Shown: piece after piece, positions 1 through 13,000 of the stretch
Numbering within the stretch: position 1 is the stretch's first letter
How the letters are laid out: every line of letters begins with the position of its first letter
Assembly (NCBI RefSeq): GCF_964340395.1
Contig: NC_135562.1
Location: 23,406,173-23,470,172 of the forward strand
Direction of reading: 5' to 3'
DNA from: Glandiceps talaboti
Lineage: Eukaryota > Hemichordata > Enteropneusta > Spengelidae
DNA length: 64,000 nt
Program-made: the position numbers and the translations under genes
The notes under the pieces: model-generated
Told to the model about the DNA's origin: nothing
Seen by the model: the letters and a program-made list of their open reading frames with translations, nothing else
The model's database searches: none

Positions 1-728
1 AGCAGTAGGCAGGTACCTAGTTATAGCTGTAGGCATGTACCAAGTCATAGCAGTAGGCAGATACCAAGTTATAGCAGTAGGCAGGTACCAAGTCATAGCA
101 GTAGGCAGATACCAAGTTATAGCAGTAGGCAGATACCAAGTCATAGCAGTAGGCACATACCAAGTCATAGCAGTAGGCAGGTACCTAGTCATAGCTGTAG
201 ACATGTACCTAGTCATAGCTGTAGGCAGGTACCTAGTCATAGCTGTAGGCATGTACCTAGTCATAGCAGTAAGCATGTACCTAGTCATAGCTGTAGGCAT
301 GTACCTAGTCATAGCAGTAGGCAGGTACCAAGTCATAGCAATAGGCATGTACCAAGTCATAGCAGTAGGCAGGTACCAAGTTATAGCTGTAGGCAGGTAC
401 CAAGTTATAGCAGTAGGCATGTACCAAGTCATAGCAGTAGGCAGGTACCAAGTTATAGCTGTTGGCATGTACCAAGTCATAGCAGTAGGCACATATATAG
501 TCATAGCAGTAGGCAGGTACCAAGTCATAGCAATAGGCATGTACCAAGTCATAGCAGTAGGCAGGTACCAAGTTATAGCTGTAGGTAGGTACCAAGTCAT
601 AGCAATAGGGATGTACCAAGTCATAGCTGTAGGCATGTACCAAGTTATAGCTGTAGGCAGATACCAAGTTATAGCAGTAGGCATGTACCAAGTCATAGCT
701 GTAGGCAGATACAAAGTCATAGCAGTAT
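1..728. repeat. 24-bp tandem repeat array (runs off left edge)
   Basis: About 30 copies of a 24-bp unit (GTACCAAGTCATAGCAGTAG plus four bases) fill the window from its first base. Units differ at a few fixed positions (CAAGT/CTAGT, GCAGT/GCTGT, GGCAG/GGCAT). Because 24 is a multiple of three and the unit lacks stops in one frame, an 8-residue repeat can be translated on + and another on the minus strand; both are treated as by-products of the repeat. Confidence 0.95.
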
Positions 729-1304
729 AGCATATGTCTGTCACCGTCTGTTTAGCATGTCTGTCACTGTCTGTATAGCATGTCTGTCACTGTCTGTATA
801 GCATGTCTGTCACTGTCTGTATAGCATGTCTGTCACTAGCATGTCTGTCACCGTCTGTTTAGCATGTCTGTCACTGTCTGTATAGCATGTCTGTCACTGT
901 CTGTATAGCATGTCTGTCACTGTCTGTATAGCATGTCTGTTACTGTCTGTATAGCATGTCTGTCACTGTCTGTATAGCATGTCTGTCACTGTCTGTTTAG
1001 CATGTCTGTCACTGTCTGTATAGCATGTCTGTCACTGTCTGTATAGCATGTCTGTCACTGTCTGTATAGCATGTCTGTCACTGTCTGTATAGCATGTCTG
1101 TCACTGTCTGTATAGCATGTCTGTCACTGTCTGTATAGCATGTCTGTCACTGTCTGTATAGCATGTCTGTCACCGTCTCTATACCATGTCTCTCACTATC
1201 TGTACAGCATATGTCTGTCACTGTATACCATGTCTGTCACTGTATACCATGTCTGTCACTGTTTGTATTGCATATGTCTCACTGCCTGTACAGTGTATAG
1301 AGTA
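729..1304. repeat. 23-bp tandem repeat array, left block
   Basis: Units of the type ATGTCTGTCACTGTCTGTAT plus AGC repeat from the end of the 24-bp array. The first units are nearly identical and the last ones (from about 1180) are shortened or altered. The same repeat resumes at 2272, so the two blocks are probably one array split by the insertion at 1315-2262. Confidence 0.93.
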
Positions 1305-1314
1305 TGTCTGTCCT

Positions 1315-2262
1315 CAGACACTAAAAGAACAGATATGTAAGACTAGCAGTGTCTATTGTATAAGCTATGAATGGGGCTTTTAATCCCTCTTCCCACTGTC
1401 ACGAGTCACCCTTCAAGCATGCCTTTTGTTTTCAACTCTCTCCAAAGACTGCCAAATGTTTTGCAAAATGATACTTTGGTCTTTAAGAATTTTTGCACAG
1501 GTTATTTAATGTCTTCTATGGCCAGAAATGAAGACACAGTCAGAATCAAAATCACTGTTCTGATGAGTTATGCTCTGTTAAAGTTGCTTGTTCCTAGCAA
1601 CCATTATTTATGAATATATAATAAGTGATTTTTAACTGGATTTTGACACTAGAATTCAAACATTGTGATATTATTGGTCTTTTTCCTCGGGTTAGTCAAA
1701 ACATGAATTATCGAACAGTCCATTGCACATATTCTATATTTTGCTGAAAGTTCATTTGAAAACTGGATACTCTACTATAGGCCAGGAATTAAAAATAAAC
1801 TACACTTTGACTCTATTACCCTTGCTTGTAGCCCGCTGGGTTTTTTTTCTTCCCAGCTTCATTGGTCAGTTGTGTATCATTCATCATGTCCTCGATAATA
1901 TTAATAATTGTCATCCATGTTCTCGGAGTCATAAAAGTCAGTTCCTAAAATTTTATTCCATTCACAGTCATCAAAATCTATCATTTCACCATCAAAATCC
2001 ATATCAACAAATGTGTTTGGTAACCTGATACAACTAGAAGTACACACCATATACATGTTTTGAGATATCTGACAGACTCAACATCCGGTTGGGATATATC
2101 TCAGGACCAAATATCGTGTTACCTTATTTGATCAAATGTAACATCGTGATTTTGTACATAAACAATGGGCTCCAAATTAGGATGTAAAGGTTATTGCTAA
2201 AGTAAATAAGTGACACCTTCACAAGAAAAGAAAAGTCGCGTTGCTAGTCTGTTCATTTAGTG
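1315..2262. mobile_element. 0.95-kb insertion splitting the 23-bp array, MITE-like
   Basis: This non-repetitive block interrupts the 23-bp array. GTCTGTCCT lies just left (1306-1314) and just right (2263-2271), which fits a 9-bp target duplication. Near the left end CACTAAAAGAACAGA (from 1319) is matched by the reverse complement of the right end, CACTAAATGAACAGA, a 15-bp inverted terminus with one mismatch; the left end carries four extra bases (CAGA). No transposase-like frame is seen, only short open frames without recognisable motifs. Caution: GTCTGTC also occurs in the array unit, so the duplication could be partly fortuitous. Confidence 0.5.
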
Positions 2263-2271
2263 GTCTGTCCT

Positions 2272-3968
2272 AGGTCTGTCACTGTCTGTACAGCATGTCT
2301 CTCACTGTCTGTACGGCATATGTCTGTCACTGTCTGTATAGTATATGTCTCTCACTGTCTGTACAGCATGTCTCTCACTGTCTGTACAGCATGTCTCACT
2401 GTATAGTATATGTCTCTCACTGTCTGTATAACATATGTCTCTCACTGTATAGCATATGTCTGTCACTGTCTGTATAGTATGTCTCTCACTGTCTGTATAT
2501 GTCTTTCACTGTCTGTATAGCATATGTCTGCCCCTGTCTGTATAATATATGTCTGTCACTGTCTGTATAGTATATGTCTCTCACTGTCTGTATAGTATAT
2601 GTCTGTCACTGTCTGTATAGTATATGTCTGTCACTGTCTGTACAGCATGTCTCTCACTGTCTGTATAACATGTCTCTCACTGTATAGCATATGTCTGCCC
2701 CTGTCTGTATAATATATGTCTCTCACTGTCTGTACAGCATGTCTCTCACTGTCTGTATAACATGTCTCTCACTGTGTACAGCATGTCTCTCACTGTCTGT
2801 ATAGTATATGTCTCTCACTGTCTGTACAGCATGTCTCTCACTGTCTGTATAGTATATGTCTCTCACTGTCTGTATAACATGTCTCTCACTGTATAGCATA
2901 TGTCTGTCCCTGTCTGTATAGTATGTCTGTCACTGTCTGTATATGTCTGTCACTGTCTGTATAGTATATGTCTGTCACTGTCTGTATAGTATATGTCTCT
3001 CACTGTCTGTATAGTATATGTCTCTCACTGTCTGTATAGTATATGTCTGCCCCCTGTCTGTATAATATATGTCTGTCCCTGTCTGTATAGCATATGTCTG
3101 CCCCCTGTCTGTATAATATATGTCTGTCCCTGTCTGTATAGCATATGTCTGCCCCTGTCTGTATAATATGTCTCTCACTGTCTGTATAGCATATGTCTGC
3201 CCATGTCTGTATAATATGTCTCTCACTGTCTGTATAGCATATGTCTGCCCCTGTCTGTATAATATGTCTCTCACTGTCTGTATAGCATATGTCTGCCCCT
3301 GTCTGTATAATATATGTCTGTCCCTGTCTGTATAGCATATGTCTGCCCCTGTCTGTATAATATGTCTGTCCCTGTCTGTATAGCATATGTCTCACTATCT
3401 GTATAGCATATGTCTGTCACTGTCTGTATAGTATATGTCTCTCGCTGTCTAAAGCATGTTTTTCACTGTCTGTACAGCATGTCTCTCACTGTCTGTATGA
3501 CATATGTCTCCTATCTGTATAGCATGTCTCACTGTCTGTATAGCATATGTCTCTCGCTGTCTAAAGCATGTTTTTCACTGTCTGTATAGTATATGTCTCA
3601 CTGTCTGTATAGTATATGTCTGTCACTGTCTGCATAGTATATGTCTCACTGTCTGTATAGCATATGTCTCTCGCTGTCTAAAGCATGTTTTTCACTGTCT
3701 GTATAGCATATGTCTCACTGTCTGTATGACATATGTCTCCTATCTGTATAGCATGTCTCACTGTCTGTATAGCATATGTCTGCCCCTGTCTGTATAGCAT
3801 ATGTCTGTCACTGTCTGTATATCATATGTCTGTCACTGTCTGTATATCATATGTCTCACTGTCTGTATAGCATATGTCTGTCACTGTCTGTATATCATAT
3901 GTCTCTCACTGTCTGTATAGTATATGTCTCACTATCTGTATAGCATATGTCTGTCACTGTCTGTATAG
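2272..3968. repeat. 23-bp tandem repeat array, right block (degenerate)
   Basis: These units are related to 729-1304 (CATATGTCTGTCACTGTCTG plus TATAG) but more variable in length, with CTCTC, CTGCCC and CTGTCCC variants and many short deletions. Sub-blocks with the same variant order recur, for example around 3540-3600 and 3655-3710 with CTCGCTGTCTAAAGCATG. The array ends about 80 bp before the splice acceptor of the next exon, so it probably lies in the intron upstream of that exon. Confidence 0.92.
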
Positions 3969-4049
3969 CATCAACTTTCCTGTTATCTCTCCAAGCGACA
4001 CGTTTTAGGTTTATCCAGCAAGTACTTAACGTGACATGTTATTTTACAG

Positions 4050-6205
4050 GTACTGTTTGTATGATAATATATTATCAGTGCTTTCACCCAGCTGGACCAA
4101 TTAAAATATGTCAATTAGTAGAGGAAGGAAGTCCATCATCACAATGCCACCATGATGAAGACCCAGATCATGAATTTGTTCTACCACATCATCCAAGTAT
4201 TGAAATATTTGAAGACAGTGAATTTCTCAAGTCGAGGGACAGTTCTCTAGCTTTTCCGTTGCCAAGGACACCAAGCATGGAATGCGTAGAGAAGGGATCA
4301 CACAGAGTGGACGTAGTCCACATTGGTAAAGAAGGCACTGATTTTCAAGTCAGAAATAAGTGTATGGTGTCATATAGTCATAGTGAATTAGCTTCTGTTC
4401 ACAGTTTACAGTTAGGCTTATCAGGGTTTACAGATGATCTTCTGGATCACTTTGACACTGCTAAGCTTGCATTCTATGACCAAAACAACCACTCTCAAAT
4501 CAAGTCTGTATCAATGGCAGTTGATAGCAGTTATGCTTCAAACTCAAGCCAAGTACAAAGTCAATCTGCTAAGAATTCACCGCGTGTCGCTGCTAAGCTA
4601 CATCTAAACAGAAATGCATACTCTGCCAGTAACTCGCCTCAGATTACAAGAAAAAGTAAACCAACAGAGTTAAGTATAGATAGTAGCAAGACAGGTGACA
4701 CAACAGAATCCCTTGAAGCCATGCCCAATATTTCTTTGTTAGGTCCTCCTCCCAAGAGTACTGATGCCGATGAAATTAAAAAGATATATGATGCAATTCT
4801 TGGTGTGTGTAAGGCAACTAGACCTATATCAGCTAGGAGATTGTTCAAATCCAATGATTCAATTGATGGTCCTAGTCAGAATAGTCACGGAAAGACAGAT
4901 TGCAGTCAGAGTAAAAGAGACAGTGTGTCTGCAGAGAAAAGTGTTAGCAGTGAGGTGAGAAAACAGAGAGACAGCTATAGTATTAAACATGATACCAGAG
5001 TAGGGGAATGTAGAAAGACTGAGACTGGGAGATATGAATGCAAGAGGGCTAATGGTGCAGTTACCAAGGATGGGTGTCAGATTGTAGACAGAGAAAGATT
5101 TTTAACCAAGTCAAAACTTGCAGCTTTGAAAGATCAACAAAGTTCAAAGTCACTTGCCACATTAGCACAGATAAGACAGGCTCTCCATAAACCCATACAG
5201 ACAGGAAATGATAAGACAAAGAGAAAAGGCCTCTCAGTGAATAATATCCAACAGCAGACAGCCAATCAGGGATCTTCCATGGAACAGACAGCCAATCAGT
5301 TGACTTCCACGGAACAGACAACCAATCAGGGGACTTCAAATGATATAAGTCAAGGCTATTTGGAAGATGAGATAAAGTTAGAGGCCCTCATGAAGAAAGA
5401 CAAGGAAAATTATTACCATTTAGTGTCTAATTCATTGGTTACTTTGAATAGCACCGGTAGATCTGAACTTAGTCTTTTGGAGCAATCAAAGCCTAACATG
5501 GACAAATTACCAAGTGCATTTCAATCAGCCAATCTGATTTCAGAAGATAAAAAAGCAACTAATGATGACTCGTCAAATGAGCTAAAAACAACCAATCAAA
5601 TTAAAGATACAAATCCAGGAGTTGGAACTATAGCCAACCAAGTTAAAGATAGAGGGATGGGACCTAACACAGCAGTCAATGCTAGTTCAGGATTGGTTTT
5701 TGATTTGAGAAATACAGGTAGTAAGAAAGACCTAGAAGAAGAGAAGGTAGAGAGACAAGTGGTTGGAAAATTGAAACCACAGAAATCGTCAACACCTTTA
5801 CTGAATCACATTGGCAGCAATTTGAATAAGAAGGCAATGAAATGTGACACTGTTAGCAGTAAAGAAAGGTTTGTACAAGGCAAAGGCAAAATAACAAGTA
5901 CAGCAGAAAGAAAAGAAAATGTTAAAAAAGCTGTCAGTGTTGGGGATATAAGGAAGGATAGCACTCGCAAATCAAGACCATTAACAGATAGTAGTAATTT
6001 ATCACACAATGATACTGTAACAGGAATGAAAGAAAAGATCATAGCTACTACTCAAGTTAGACACTACATGATAGCAGACAATGGTGGTAATGGAGAACCT
6101 GATCCTAAGCATAGCCTTATGAAAACTGAAAACAGATCATTAATACAGCTACATGGGAAAATTAATATCGCTGACAAAGTGGTCATATTTGAGCAGAAAA
6201 AGTGA
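4050..6205 (+). CDS. Large terminal coding exon of an unidentified gene
   Basis: An open frame of about 717 codons runs from a splice-acceptor-like site (TTATTTTACAG, ending at 4049) to TGA at 6203-6205. The frame is open further upstream to an ATG at 3947, but that part reads through the 23-bp repeat and I take it as intron. A second possible acceptor (CTTTCACCCAG) ends near 4091. The start of the exon (VCMIIYYQC) could be the tail of a membrane helix, followed by HPAGPIKICQLVEE. The rest is hydrophilic and rich in Ser, Lys, Asn, Thr and Gln, with little predicted order and many SNS/SPR/KKS motifs that suit phosphorylation. A 10-residue motif (TANQ-x2-S-x-EQ type) occurs three times in DNA 5252-5340. 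No known domain is recognised. Codon use and the long open frame without repeats argue for a real protein, perhaps the cytoplasmic tail of a membrane or scaffold protein. Upstream exons are not visible in this window. Confidence 0.7.
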
Positions 6206-6425
6206 AGTGGGAAAGATTTGAATGATTTCTAGAATTAGTAAAAATCCTCTGGTGTAATTGCTTTAATTTGATGGTTTCAGTGATAGGTAAATTATGTCAA
6301 AATGAATGATTTATGGTCAAATAGTACTTGAAATATTAGGTAAATTTGAATAGCTCTTCTAGGTATATTGTAAAAGCCAACACTACAATGGTTTCTGTCA
6401 TAACCAACACTGTCATTAGTAATCC
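6206..6425 (+). other. Probable start of 3' UTR
   Basis: This unique AT-rich sequence follows the stop codon. No AATAAA is seen in it, so the transcript probably continues into or past the 19-bp array. Confidence 0.4.
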
Positions 6426-7395
6426 ATATGTCTTAGTCTGTACTTTACTGTTTAGTTTCTACTATACTGTTTAGTCTGCACTATACTTTTTAGTCTGTGC
6501 TATACTGTTTAGTCTGTGCTATACTGTTTTAATAGTCTGCACTATACTGTTTGGTCTGTGCTATACTGTTTAGTCTGCGCTATACTGTTTAGTCTGTGCT
6601 ATACTGTTTAGTCTGCACTATACCGTTTAGTCTGTGCTATACTGTTTAGTCTGTGCTATACTGTTTAGTCTGCACTATACTGTTTAGTCTGCACTATACT
6701 TTTTAGTCTGTGCTATACTGTTTAGTCTGTGCTATACTGTTTAGTCTGCGCTATACTGTTTAGTCTGCACTATACTGTTTAGTCTGCACTATATTGTTTA
6801 GTCTGTGCTATACCGTTTAGTCTGCGCTATACCGTTTAGTCTGTGCTATACTGTTTAGTCTGCGCTATACTGTTTAGTCTGCACTATACTGTTAAGTCTG
6901 CACTATATTGTTTAGTCTGTGCTATACCGTTTAGTCTGCGCTATACCGTTTAGTCTGTGCTATACTGTTTAGTCTGCGCTATACTGTTTAGTCTGCACTA
7001 TACTGTTTAGTCTGTGCTATATTGTTTAGTCTGTGCTATACTGTTTAGTCTGCGCTATACCGTTTAGTCTGTGCTATACTGTTTAGTCTGCGCTATACTG
7101 TTTAGTCTGCACTATACCGTTTAGTCTGTGCTATACTGTTTAGTCTGCGCTATACTGTTTAGTCTGCACTATATTGTTTAGTCTGTACTATACCGTTTAG
7201 TCTGTGCTATACTGTTTAGTCTGCACTATACTGTTTAGTCTGCACTATACTGTTTAGTCTGCACTATACTGTTTACCCCGACTATACTGTTTACCCCGGT
7301 AGTCTGTACTATACTTTTTTAGTCTGTGCTATACTGTTTAGTTTCTACTATACTGTTTAGTCTGTACTATACTGTTTAGTCTGTGATATACTGTT
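6426..7395. repeat. 19-bp tandem repeat array
   Basis: About 50 copies of a 19-bp unit (GTCTGTGCTATACTGTTTA) with TGTGC/TGCGC/TGCAC and ACTGT/ACCGT variants. Ordered variant blocks recur, for example the run near 6790-6900 and the run near 6905-6990, which suggests block duplication. The array lies about 220 bp after the stop codon at 6205 and may be within the 3' UTR of that gene. Confidence 0.93.
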
Positions 7396-7555
7396 TAGTT
7401 TCTAGTACTTTGTGTACACTGAGATTTATAATCCCAGTGTAACTGTAAAATATTGAAAAAAGTAGAAAAGGTAATATTATTTTAATCATGTCTGTTATAT
7501 GCTTTTTGTGAACAATTGTTACTGAGATTTTTCAGTTTGTACAAGAGTAAAATAC

Positions 7556-7702
7556 TTTGGGTGTGAAAAGCAGTCATGAAATGTCATTTTTCACACCCAA
7601 AATTAAAGTCTTTATATGTAGCTCTTCATTATTTACCATATTTATTTTTCATTTTATCTTATTTATTTTATTTTTATTTATTTATTTATTTATTTATTTA
7701 TC
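7556..7702 (+). promoter_or_regulatory. Hairpin, ATTAAA signal and AU-rich tract: candidate 3' end
   Basis: A perfect 14-bp inverted repeat, TTTGGGTGTGAAAA (7556-7569) and its complement (7588-7601), encloses an 18-base loop. ATTAAA follows at once (7602-7607), and from about 7655 to 7702 there are overlapping ATTTA units. On a + strand transcript this would be a stem, a variant poly(A) signal and an AU-rich element. It could serve the gene ending at 6205, but the ATTT run may be only a microsatellite. Confidence 0.3.
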
Positions 7703-7892
7703 TTCACTGGCAACCTTTAATAACAGATTTAGAAAGTAAAGCATAGAACCATTAAAAATTATTTGTTACAAGCCGATAGATAAGATTCAAAACTTACATT
7801 TCAAAGTAATACAAACTGGTAAAGTACTTCTACCATTGTGTCATCCAATATTGAAATATGATTTAGAATAATGCCAGTCATATGTAGAAACT

Positions 7893-10054
7893 TACTTTGT
7901 AGAGATACAAGTTTACTTACTTTCTAGAGATACAAGTTTACTTACTTTGCAGAGATACAAGTTTACTTACTTTGCAGAGATACAAGTTTACTTACTTTGT
8001 AGAGATACAAGTTTACTTACTTTGCAGAGATACTAGTTTACTTTGTAGAGATACAAGTTTACTTACTTTGTAGAGATACAAGTTTACTTACTTTGCAGAG
8101 ATACAAGTTTACTTATTTTGTAGAGATACAAGTTTACTTACTTTCTAGAGATACAAGTTTACTTACTTTGCAGAGATACAAGTTTACTTACTTTGCAGAG
8201 ATACAAGTTTACTTACTTTGTAGAGATACAAGTTTACTTACTTTGCAGAGATACAAGTTTACTTACTTTGTAGAGATACTAGTTTACTTACTTTGTAGAG
8301 ATACAAGTTTACTTACTTTGTAGAGATACAAGTTTACTTACTTTGTAGAGATACTAGTTTACTTACTTTGTAGAGATACAAGTTTAGTTACTTTGTAGAG
8401 ATACAAGTTTACTTACTTTGTAGAGATACAAGTTTACTTACTTTGTAGAGATACAAGTTTACTTACTTTGTAGAGATACAAGTTTACTTCCTTTGTAGAG
8501 ATACAAGTTTACTTATTTTGTAGAGATACAAGTTTACTTACTTTGTAGAGATACTAGTTTACTTACTTTGTAGAGATACAAGTTTACTTACTTTGTAGAG
8601 ATACAAGTTTACTTACTTTGTAGAGATACAAGTTTACTTACTTTGCAGAGATACAAGTTTACTTACTTTGTAGAGATACAAGTTTACTTACTTTGTAGAG
8701 ATACAAGTTTACTTACTTTGCAGAGATACAAGTTTACTTACTTTGCAGAGATACAAGTTTACTTATTTTGTAGAGATACAAGTTTACTTACTTTGCAGAG
8801 ATACTAGTTTACTTTGTAGAGATACAAGTTTACTTACTTTGTAGAGATACAAGTTTACTTACTTTGCAGAGATACAAGTTTACTTACTTTGTAGAGATAC
8901 AAGTTTAGTTACTTTCTAGAGATACAAGTTTACTTACTTTGCAGAGATACAAGTTTACTTACTTTGTAGAGATACAAGTTTAGTTACTTTCTAGAGATAC
9001 AAGTTTACTTACTTTGTAGAGATACAAGTTTACTTACTTTGTAGAGATACTAGTTTAGTTACTTTCTAGAGATACAAGTTTACTTACTTTGTAGAGATAC
9101 AAGTTTACTTACTTTGTAGAGATACAAGTTTACTTACTTTGTAGAGATACAAGTTTACTTACTTTGCAGAGATACAAGTTTACTTACTTTGTAGAGATAC
9201 AAGTTTACTTACTTTGTAGAGATACTAGTTTAGTTACTTTCTAGAGATACAAGTTTACTTACTTTGTAGAGATACAAGTTTACTTACTTTGTAGAGATAC
9301 AAGTTTACTTACTTTCTAGAGATACAAGTTTACTTACTTTGCAGAGATACTAGTTTACTTACTTTGTAGAGATACAAGTTTACTTACTTTGTAGAGATAC
9401 AAGTTTACTTACTTTGTAGAGATACTAGTTTAGTTACTTTCTAGAGATACAAGTTTACTTACTTTGTAGAGATACAAGTTTACTTACTTTCTAGAGATAC
9501 AAGTTTACTTACTTTGCAGAGATACAAGTTTACTTACTTTGCAGAGATACAAGTTTACTTTGTAGAGATACAAGTTTACTTACTTTCTAGAGATACAAGT
9601 TTACTTACTTTGCAGAGATACAAGTTTACTTACTTTGCAGAGATACAAGTTTACTTACTTTCTAGAGATACAAGTTTACTTACTTTGCAGAGATACAAGT
9701 TTACTTACTTTGTAGAGATACAAGTTTACTTACTTTGTAGAGATACAAGTTTACTTACTTTGCAGAGATACAAGTTTACTTACTTTGTAGAGATACAAGT
9801 TTACTTACTTTCTAGAGATACTAGTTTACTTACTTTGCAGAGATACAAGTTTACTTACTTTGTAGAGATACAAGTTTACTTACTTTGCAGAGATACAAGT
9901 TTAGTTACTTTCTAGAGATACAAGTTTACTTACTTTGTAGAGATACAAGTTTACTTACTTTGCAGAGATACAAGTTTACTTACTTTGCAGAGATACAAGT
10001 TTACTTACTTTCTAGAGATACAAGTTTACTTACTTTGCAGAGATACAAGTTTAC

Positions 10055-10090
<36 letters not shown>

Positions 10091-13000
10091 TTTTTGTGCT
10101 GGGAATTCCTCCCAGCGATTTTCTGTTATGCAGACAAATACAAACAAACAAACACAAATGCTACAGAGATCCATTCGGGTTTGGGACTACGTGACAGGGC
10201 TATACTGCACGCTCTATATCACGTTGCTGTGGAAGTGTCAAGGCTTTCCCAGTCAGTCCACAGGCTATCCCAGAGTCACCCAGGCCCGGCAAACATAGCA
10301 CCTGCGGGCTCCGTGTGAGTAATCGTCCCCGACTTTTCGAGTCATTACTCCAGGAGTCCCCCCAAATTCGCACTCGTCTTGTGATTGAGACACGGCTGAG
10401 TGATACAGCCTACCCATCGAGTCTGTAGAACACTCACCCTGGGTTTGGGTCGGTCACAGAAAAATCCCCTGTTTCCAGTGGGATTCGAACCCGTGACCTC
10501 CCGACTGCTAATCTTGTGCGCTAACCACTACGCTACAGGGAGCCGGTTAGTTTACTTACTTTGTAGAGATACAAGTTTACTTACTTTCTAGAGATACAAG
10601 TTTAGTTACTTTGTAGAGATACTAGTTTACTTACTTTCTAGAGATACAAGTTTAGTTACTTTGCAGAGATACAAGTTTACTTACTTTGCAGAGATACAAG
10701 TTTACTTACTTTGCAGCGATACTAGTTTACTTACTTTCTAGAGATACAAGTTTAGTTACTTTCTAGAGATACTAGTTTACTTCCTTTGTAGAGATACAAG
10801 TTTACTTCCTTTGTAGAGATACAAGTTTACTTACTTTGCAGAGATACATGTTTAGTTACTTTCTAGAGATACATGTTTAGTTACTTTCTAGAGATACAAG
10901 TTTACTTACTTTGCAGAGATACAAGTTTACTTTGTAGAGATACAAGTTTAGTTACTTTGCAGAGATACAAGTTTACTTACTTTGTAGAGATACAAGTTTA
11001 CTTTGTAGAGATACAAGTTTACTTACTTTGCAGAGATACTAGTTTACTTTGTAGAGATACAAGTTTACTTACTTTGTAGAGATACAAGTTTACTTACTTT
11101 GTAGAGATACAAGTTTACTTACATTCTAGAGATACAAGTTTACTTACTTTGTAGAGATACAAGTTTACTTACTTTGTAGAGATACAAGTTTACTTACTTT
11201 GTAGAGATACAAGTTTACTTACTGTGTAGAGATACAAGTTTACTTACATTCTAGAGATACAAGTTTACTTACTTTGTAGAGATACAAGTTTACTTACTTT
11301 GTAGAGATACAAGTTTACTTTGTAGAGATACAAGTTTACTTACTTTGTAGAGATACAAGTTTACTTACTTTGTAGAGATACAAGTTTACTTACTTTGCAG
11401 AGATACACGTTTACTTACTTTGCAGAGAAACAAGTTTAGTTACTTTGTAGAGATACAAGTTTACTTACTTTGTAGAGATACAAGTTTACTTACTTTGTAG
11501 AGATACAAGTTTACTTACTGTGCAGAGATACAAGTTTACTTACTTTGTAGAGATACAAGTTTCCTTACTTTGCAGAGAAACAAGTTTAGTTACTTTGCAG
11601 AGATACAAGTTTACTTACTTTCTAGAGATACAAGTTTACTTACTTTGTAGAGATACAAGTTTACTTACTTTGTAGAGATACAAGTTTACTTACTTTGTAG
11701 AGATACAAGTTTACTTACTTTGCAGAGATACAAGTTTACTTACTTTGCAGAGATACGTTTACTTACTTTGTAGAGATACAAGTTTACTTACTTTGTAGAG
11801 ATACAAGTTTACTTACTGTGCAGAGATACAAGTTTACTTACTCTGTAGAGATACAAGTTTACTTACTTTGTAGAGATACAAGTTTACTTACTTTGCAGAG
11901 ATACAAGTTTACTTACTTTGTAGAGATACAAGTTTACTTACATTCTAGAGATACGTTTACTTACTTTGCAGAGATACAAGTTTACTTACTTTCTAGAGAT
12001 ACAAGTTTACTTACTTTGTAGAGATACAAGTTTACTTACTGTGCAGAGATACAAGTTTACTTACTCTGTAGAGATACAAGTTTACTTACTTTGTAGAGAT
12101 ACAAGTTTACTTACTTTGTAGAGATACAAGTTTACTTACTTTGCAGAGATACAAGTTTACTTACTTTGCAGAAATACAAGTTTACTTACTTTGTAGAGAT
12201 ACAAGTTTACTTTGCAGAGATACAAGTTTACTTACTTTGTAGAGATACAAGTTTACTTACATTCTAGAGATACAAGTTTACTTACTTTCTAGAGATACTA
12301 GTTTACTTACTTTGCAGAGATACAAGTTTACTTACTTTGTAGAGATACAAGTTTACTTACATTCTAGAGATACGTTTACTTACATTCTAGAGATACTAGT
12401 TTACTTACTTTGTAGAGATACAAGTTTACTTTGTAGAGATACAAGTTTACTTACTGTGCAGAGATACAAGTTTACTTACTCTGTAGAGATACAAGTTTAC
12501 TTACTTTGTAGAGATACAAGTTTACTTACTTTGTAGAGATACAAGTTTACTTACTTTGCAGAGATACAAGTTTACTTACTTTGCAGAAATACAAGTTTAC
12601 TTACTTTGTAGAGATACAAGTTTACTTTGCAGAGATACAAGTTTACTTACTTTGTAGAGATACAAGTTTACTTACATTCTAGAGATACAAGTTTACTTAC
12701 TTTCTAGAGATACTAGTTTACTTACTTTGCAGAGATACAAGTTTACTTACTTTGTAGAGATACAAGTTTACTTACATTCTAGAGATACAAGTTTACTTAC
12801 ATTCTAGAGATACTAGTTTACTTACTTTGTAGAGATACAAGTTTACTTTGTAGAGATACAAGTTTACTTACTTTGTAGAGATACTAGTTTACTTACTTTG
12901 TAGAGATACAAGTTTACTTTGTAGAGATACAAGTTTACTTACATTCTAGAGATACAAGTTTACTTACTTTGTAGAGATACTAGTTTACTTACTTTGTAGA

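Noticed and set aside
35-730. 231-codon frame of 8-residue repeats on +, and another on the minus strand
   Set aside because: Both come from the stop-free 24-bp unit; there is no non-repeat coding sequence, splice context or composition typical of protein.
10481-10535. A tRNA gene
   Set aside because: The A and B boxes are real, but the anticodon arm is not tRNA-like and the segment is the head of a SINE with a poly(A) tail.
8093-12536. Frames with a 25-residue QRYKFTYF-type repeat
   Set aside because: They arise from three 25-bp units per 75 bp and end wherever a unit variant introduces a stop.
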